A stretch of 26,683 nucleotides of DNA from Chloroflexaceae bacterium UBA1466 (GTDB lineage Bacteria > Chloroflexota > Chloroflexia > Chloroflexales > Chloroflexaceae), in assembly GCA_002325605.1 (NCBI GenBank), contig DCSM01000098.1, forward strand, positions 29,318-56,000, read 5' to 3'. Position numbers and translations under genes: made by a program. The number at the start of each line of letters is the position of its first letter. Within the stretch, counting starts at the first letter, position 1. This document shows positions 23,364-26,683 of this stretch, one piece after another. Under the pieces are notes generated by a model. It was given only the letters and a program-made list of their open reading frames with translations, was not told the DNA's origin and ran no database searches.

Positions 23364-24344
23364 ATGGCTATTCGTGAAGGTCGGTGGGATTGTATTCGTT
23401 GTGGGACAAAGGGAATTTTTGGAAGGTCAAAGGTTTGCCCCAATTGCCAAAGCCCGCGCCCTGAAGGGGTTAAGTTTTACTTGCCCGAAGATGCGGTAGA
23501 AGTAACGGATGCGGAGCAATTGAAGCAAGCGCAGGCGGGAGCCGATTGGATTTGCGCTTTTTGTGGGGCAAGTAATGAAGCGGGACGGGCAATTTGTAAG
23601 CAATGCAATGCGCCACGGGAACCTGATAGTACGCAGCAGCAGGTGAAGGATTATGCGCTAGGCGCAACCCCTACTTCGGGTGATAATAGCGATGACCCTT
23701 TGCCTCCTCCCCTTCCCCCCAAGAGCAAAAAAACCCGCAACCTCATCATCAGCGCAATCGCTTTTGTCTTCTCCCTCTGTGTTGGTTTCTGTTCACTCTT
23801 TCTGATTACGAAGGAAGTAACGGCGACCATAACGGGTTTTTCGTGGGAAAGAACCATTGCGGTTGAAGCCTATCGCACGGTGACTGAAAGTGGTTGGTCT
23901 GTCCCTGCGGGAGGGCGTAAAATTAGTGAGCATCTGGAGAAGTATGACACACGGAGGATCAAAACAGGTACGGAGACCTACGCGTGTGGACAGCGCGACC
24001 TTGGCAATGGCCATTTTCAAGAGAAGCGGTGTACCAGAGATACTTATCGGGAGGAGCCGATCTATAAGACAAAGTATACTTATGAGATTGAGAGGTGGGT
24101 AACAGATCACACAGAGCGAGCAACAGGGAAGGATCACAAGCCTTATTGGCCACGGGTAAGTTTAGCTTCCCAAAAGCAGCGGGAAGGGGGGCGGACAGAA
24201 ACCTATACCGTTTACTTCAAGGATGCGAAGCAGAAGACCTATAATCTCAACCCTTCTCTGAGTGCTTGGCAAACCTATGAGATTGGGGAAAAGCATGAGA
24301 TCAAAGTAAATATGCTGGGGGATGCGACGGGGATCGTAAAGTAA
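23364..24344 (+). CDS. Membrane protein with two Ran-binding-type zinc fingers and a conserved extracytoplasmic domain
   Basis: A 326-residue protein. Two zinc fingers of Ran-binding type: the first uses C10, C13, C25 and C28; the second W62 with C64, C67, C78 and C81. A linker rich in proline (about 112-120) leads to one membrane helix (about 126-149). The C-terminal part is rich in aromatic and charged residues: 'YRTVTESGWSVPAGGRKI', 'ETYACGQRDLGNGHF', 'KYTYEIERWV', 'YWPRVSL'. That pattern looks like a conserved, uncharacterised domain, with Cys near 'ACGQRD' and 'KRCTRD' perhaps forming a disulfide. A short purine run AAGGA precedes ATG 23364. It follows the SPFH gene and is the likely zinc partner, though a terminator lies between them. 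Confidence 0.8.
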   Translation: MAIREGRWDCIRCGTKGIFGRSKVCPNCQSPRPEGVKFYLPEDAVEVTDAEQLKQAQAGADWICAFCGASNEAGRAICKQCNAPREPDSTQQQVKDYALGATPTSGDNSDDPLPPPLPPKSKKTRNLIISAIAFVFSLCVGFCSLFLITKEVTATITGFSWERTIAVEAYRTVTESGWSVPAGGRKISEHLEKYDTRRIKTGTETYACGQRDLGNGHFQEKRCTRDTYREEPIYKTKYTYEIERWVTDHTERATGKDHKPYWPRVSLASQKQREGGRTETYTVYFKDAKQKTYNLNPSLSAWQTYEIGEKHEIKVNMLGDATGIVK

Positions 24345-24361
24345 AGCAACCTTTTTGCACG

Positions 24362-24396
24362 AGACCTGCTAAGTTAGGCAACTTGGCAGGTCTTTT
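24362..24396 (+). terminator. Intrinsic terminator after the zinc-finger membrane protein gene
   Basis: AGACCTGCTAAGTT (24362-24375) pairs with AACTTGGCAGGTCT (24380-24393), 14 positions with one U·G pair, around the loop AGGC, followed by TTTATTT. It ends the plus-strand trio and lies directly against the 3' end of the convergent DNA methyltransferase gene. Confidence 0.85.
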
Positions 24397-25414
24397 ATTT
24401 GGCCTTTCTTTCCTCTTTAACCACGAAATTGCATTGCGGGAGAAGCTCAGGCAAATCTTCCACCGTTCCTTTCTGTGGCGCAATGCCAACCCATTGCCGC
24501 TTTAGATTCTGGGCGGCTACAAGCGTTGTCCCGCAGCCACAGAAGGGGTCAAGAATCCAATCCCCCTCATTGCTGCTGGCTTGAATAAGTCGCTCTAAAA
24601 GCGGTGCATCTGCATTTACGGCGTACCAAAGATCGCTTAAAGGAACTCCTGGATTATCCTCAAGGTAATACTTTAAGGTCGGTTGGCCACCCTCTTTCTT
24701 GGGCCAGACTACTAAACCTTGTTGCTCATACTGCTCTATTTTGCGGGGAACCGTTACCCAATGCATCCCGTTTCGCCCGCACTTATTCGGGTCTATCCCG
24801 CGCCACGGCTGACCTGTTTCCCCAGACCTTTGCCCGCTAACAAGTAATGGGACAAGCCGATACTTCCCGCGTGCATCTTCCTTTGTGTAAAGCTTCTGCG
24901 AACCTTCTGATAATTGCTTGTACTGGAGATTGAACGTATAAGACTCGGATTTGGTGTAAAATAAAAGTAGCTCATGGGCTGGCCGATAGACCTTCTTAAT
25001 CCCAGAGTAGGTTTGATTCTGTTCCAAAACAATTTCATTGCGAAAGTTCTTTGCCCCAAAGATCGTGTCTAAAATTAGCTTGAGATAATGACTTGTGGTA
25101 GGATCACAATGCAAATAAAGACTACCTGTAGGCTTTAAGACGCGGTGAAGCTCTAACAAGAGAGGAGTCAGCAGCAATAAGTAGTCGGTCATTTGGTTTG
25201 GCCCCAGCAGGTCGTAGAAGGTCTGAAGGAGCTTTTGAACGGGTGCGGGAGCATTCAAGCAAAGGTCTTCAAAGGTCGCTTGGGGCGCGGCATCCTTCTC
25301 GCATTGCTCCTTATAAAGGTAGATCAGGTCAATCCTTTCAGCGCTAAGATGCTCCCGCAAAATGGGCAAGTTATCACCGTAGAAAAGCGTGTTATCAGTA
25401 AGTGGTTTGGGCAT
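24395..25414 (-). CDS. DNA methyltransferase paralog lacking catalytic motifs (probably inactive)
   Basis: A 339-residue member of the beta-class N4/N6 DNA methyltransferase family (type III Mod-like). Seen are the opening 'YGDNLPILREHL', 'MTDYLLLLTPLLLELHRVLKPTGSLYLHCDP' in parts, and motif I 'LDPFCGCGTTLVAAQ' (288-302). Where the family has the catalytic 'DLIYLDPPF' the sequence reads 'DLIYLYKEQC' (residues 29-38), so the DPPF block is missing. The TWHW block after 'FED' (residue 50), the 'YPTQKP' block (about 268-271) and the 'GIDITHLAI' block (about 311) are also short or absent. All losses keep the frame. It begins 12 bases after the larger paralog and ends at the terminator of the facing gene. 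Confidence 0.85.
   Translation of the reverse strand: MPKPLTDNTLFYGDNLPILREHLSAERIDLIYLYKEQCEKDAAPQATFEDLCLNAPAPVQKLLQTFYDLLGPNQMTDYLLLLTPLLLELHRVLKPTGSLYLHCDPTTSHYLKLILDTIFGAKNFRNEIVLEQNQTYSGIKKVYRPAHELLLFYTKSESYTFNLQYKQLSEGSQKLYTKEDARGKYRLVPLLVSGQRSGETGQPWRGIDPNKCGRNGMHWVTVPRKIEQYEQQGLVVWPKKEGGQPTLKYYLEDNPGVPLSDLWYAVNADAPLLERLIQASSNEGDWILDPFCGCGTTLVAAQNLKRQWVGIAPQKGTVEDLPELLPQCNFVVKEERKAK
24525..24601. repeat. Dispersed repeat copy A in the methyltransferase core
   Basis: These 77 bases are the same as 26085-26161 apart from five mismatches, in the same orientation. They encode the SAM-binding 'QASSNEGDWILDPFCGCGTT' region of both methyltransferases. This is paralogy at the DNA level, much closer than in the flanking recognition regions. 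Confidence 0.9.
25034..25087. repeat. Dispersed repeat copy B in the methyltransferase genes
   Basis: These 54 bases match 26630-26683 with only two mismatches and encode 'YLKLILDTIFGAKNFRNE' in both paralogs. The second copy runs off the window edge, so the similarity may extend further upstream. Confidence 0.9.
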
Positions 25415-25426
25415 GATGTTTTTCTC

Positions 25427-26683
25427 TCAAAGCCCCATATTATGCTGATCTGGTGGTTTTGTTGACTCTTCTATCTGCTTCCCATGTTGCTCTAAAGGAA
25501 GTCGATGCTTAGGAGGTAAGCGAACCTTTGCCCCTTGCAATAATTCCGCTATTGTGAGGATTTGCAAACGAGGATATTCCTCTTGATAAGTGACTGAACG
25601 ATAGATTCCTGCACTCCGCGCCTCATTCAGCATTGGTTCGGTGGGGTTTTCAAGCGTAAGAAAAACCCCCAAGGCAGCCCCTTCCCTTTCCATTGTGCCC
25701 CGCAGATCACGGATCTCCCTTGGCCCCACTTTCCCGCTCTTCACTTGGACTATCCCGGTTTGCGTTTTCAAAGGCCTTCCATCAAAGAAGGAAAGGTAGC
25801 CATCTATTCCCCGATCACTACCCTTCTTGCCCTGCTTACTCCCTACTTGGGCCCCGTAAGGCAGCGCTTGAATCAGCGAGACGGCCCAGAATTGGAATTG
25901 ATAAGGGTCATCCTTAGCTAAAATTTTAGCAGATGCAAGGTCAGTAGGTTCCCCTTTGACCAGATAATCCCGCTTAGGGAGCAGACCAAGCAAATCGGCC
26001 AGGCGATTTTTATGCAGCGCAATGGCAAGGTGCGTAATATCAATCCCAACCCACTTCCGCTGGAGCTTCTGCGCCGCCGCAATTGTTGTCCCGCAGCCAC
26101 AGAAGGGGTCAAGAATCCAATCTCCCTCATTGCTACTTGCTTGAATAATCCGCTCTAAAAGAGCTAAAGGTTTTTGGGTTGGGTAGCCAAGGGCTTCCCT
26201 TCCAAGAGCAGGCTTAATATCATCCCAAATGTCAGGAATCTTCTCGCCTTGGTTTTCGTCTAAATAGCGTTTATAGCGAGGATTACCGCTCCCTGAGTAA
26301 ATAATTAGCCCCGCATCTTCTAACTCTTGCATTTTCTCCTTCGCGTAAACCCAGCAACGCGAGGGAGGAGTAGCTTTACCCTTCCATTTATAAATTTGGC
26401 CTGTCGAAGCCCGTTGAATTGGCGCAGTAAGATCACTTATACGGTAACGTCGGCCTGTTACCTCTTCCACATACCTATACATTTTTGCCACATAAGAAGG
26501 GTCAAGGGGGCGATAAATCTGATTCCAGGTTTCTTTCCCAATCTGCTTTGCGTAGGCTAAAATAATATCGTGAATAGCTCCAAATTTACGTTGAACATTC
26601 CCTTTAGCGTTGATTCTTTGCCAAATCAATTCATTGCGAAAGTTCTTAGCCCCAAAGATCGTGTCTAAAATTAGTTTGAGATA
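25427..26683 (-). CDS. DNA methyltransferase fused to an Mrr-type nuclease domain, 5' end outside window
   Basis: A partial gene: the frame is open to the window edge and the first residues 'YLKLILDTIFGAKNFRNE' are internal family sequence, so the start and the catalytic DPPF motif lie outside. Of the 418 residues visible, about 1-250 are methyltransferase, with a recognition region, 'LGYPTQKPLALLERI', motif I 'DPFCGCGTT' and 'GIDITHLAI'. About 255-370 is an Mrr-like restriction endonuclease domain, with 'GSDRGIDGY' (catalytic-type Asp294) and 'IVQVKSGK' (Gln313-x-Lys315) and the 'GVFLTLENPTEPML' segment. A short tail follows. One polypeptide would both modify and cut. A TTG at 26627-26629 is not the start. 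Confidence 0.88.
   Translation of the reverse strand, partial: YLKLILDTIFGAKNFRNELIWQRINAKGNVQRKFGAIHDIILAYAKQIGKETWNQIYRPLDPSYVAKMYRYVEEVTGRRYRISDLTAPIQRASTGQIYKWKGKATPPSRCWVYAKEKMQELEDAGLIIYSGSGNPRYKRYLDENQGEKIPDIWDDIKPALGREALGYPTQKPLALLERIIQASSNEGDWILDPFCGCGTTIAAAQKLQRKWVGIDITHLAIALHKNRLADLLGLLPKRDYLVKGEPTDLASAKILAKDDPYQFQFWAVSLIQALPYGAQVGSKQGKKGSDRGIDGYLSFFDGRPLKTQTGIVQVKSGKVGPREIRDLRGTMEREGAALGVFLTLENPTEPMLNEARSAGIYRSVTYQEEYPRLQILTIAELLQGAKVRLPPKHRLPLEQHGKQIEESTKPPDQHNMGL
26085..26161. repeat. Dispersed repeat copy A' in the methyltransferase core
   Basis: Partner of 24525-24601 with five mismatches in 77 bases, same orientation. Confidence 0.9.
26630..26683. repeat. Dispersed repeat copy B' at the window edge
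   Basis: Partner of 25034-25087 with two mismatches in 54 bases; cut by the end of the window. Confidence 0.85.

Noticed and set aside
26627..26629. TTG as the start of the methyltransferase-Mrr gene
   Set aside because: The frame continues to the window edge with residues matching the interior of the paralog, so the gene is merely cut by the window.
1..26683. Over-representation of CCATGG
   Set aside because: About ten sites counted by eye against some six or seven expected is not a clear excess.

Overview
The window reads as a chromosomal stretch of a bacterium, most likely a member of Chloroflexota. The pointers are a coenzyme F420 biosynthesis cluster in which FbiB is split into two genes, an R3H/Ycf45-type P-loop ATPase next to thymidylate kinase, a COG4260-type SPFH protein beside zinc-ribbon membrane proteins, and frequent GTG/TTG starts. 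The phylum call is inference. G+C looks mixed: single 60-base lines I counted by hand run from about 30% in the ATPase gene near 14.1 kb to 65% in the SPFH gene near 22.3 kb.

Left, plus strand (1-6214): a GNAT-like protein, an R3H-domain ATPase, tmk, a membrane protein with paired zinc ribbons, an orphan peptide/nickel-type substrate-binding lipoprotein, and a two-CBS-domain protein. The last gene meets the next block tail to tail with only 19 bases between them.

Middle, minus strand (6234-21567): 18 genes run the same way with gaps of at most about 60 bases and many stop/start overlaps. A good sigma70-type promoter (21539-21567) precedes methylthioadenosine phosphorylase. Then come cofE, an FbiB-C-like nitroreductase, cofD, cofC, an F420-dependent LLM oxidoreductase and a PPOX-type split-barrel protein. 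Together these make and use F420; the deazaflavin-forming enzyme (FbiC or CofG/CofH) is not here. Next come a small lipoprotein-like gene and an RNA m5U methyltransferase. After these sits a more AT-rich four-gene cassette: ABC/OLD-like ATPase, DUF3226-type TOPRIM protein, AlbA_2/HATPase protein and ParA-like ATPase. It resembles anti-phage ATPase-TOPRIM pairs but is translationally coupled to the housekeeping gene before it and abuts pabA after it. The run closes with pabA, a flavin-reductase-like protein, a small unknown, a SAM methyltransferase and a GT-C-like membrane protein.

Right: a plus-strand trio (21681-24344) of a helical unknown, an SPFH-SHOCT protein and a membrane protein with Ran-binding-type zinc fingers, with clear terminators after the second and third genes. 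Facing it on the minus strand are two tandem beta-class DNA methyltransferase paralogs. The one at the window edge carries a C-terminal Mrr-type nuclease domain, a fused restriction-modification enzyme. The other keeps a full reading frame but lacks the segments that normally carry the catalytic DPPF motif and three other conserved blocks, so it is probably inactive or repurposed.

There are no rRNA or tRNA genes, CRISPR arrays or insertion sequences that I can recognise, and no gap over 300 bases lacks a gene.
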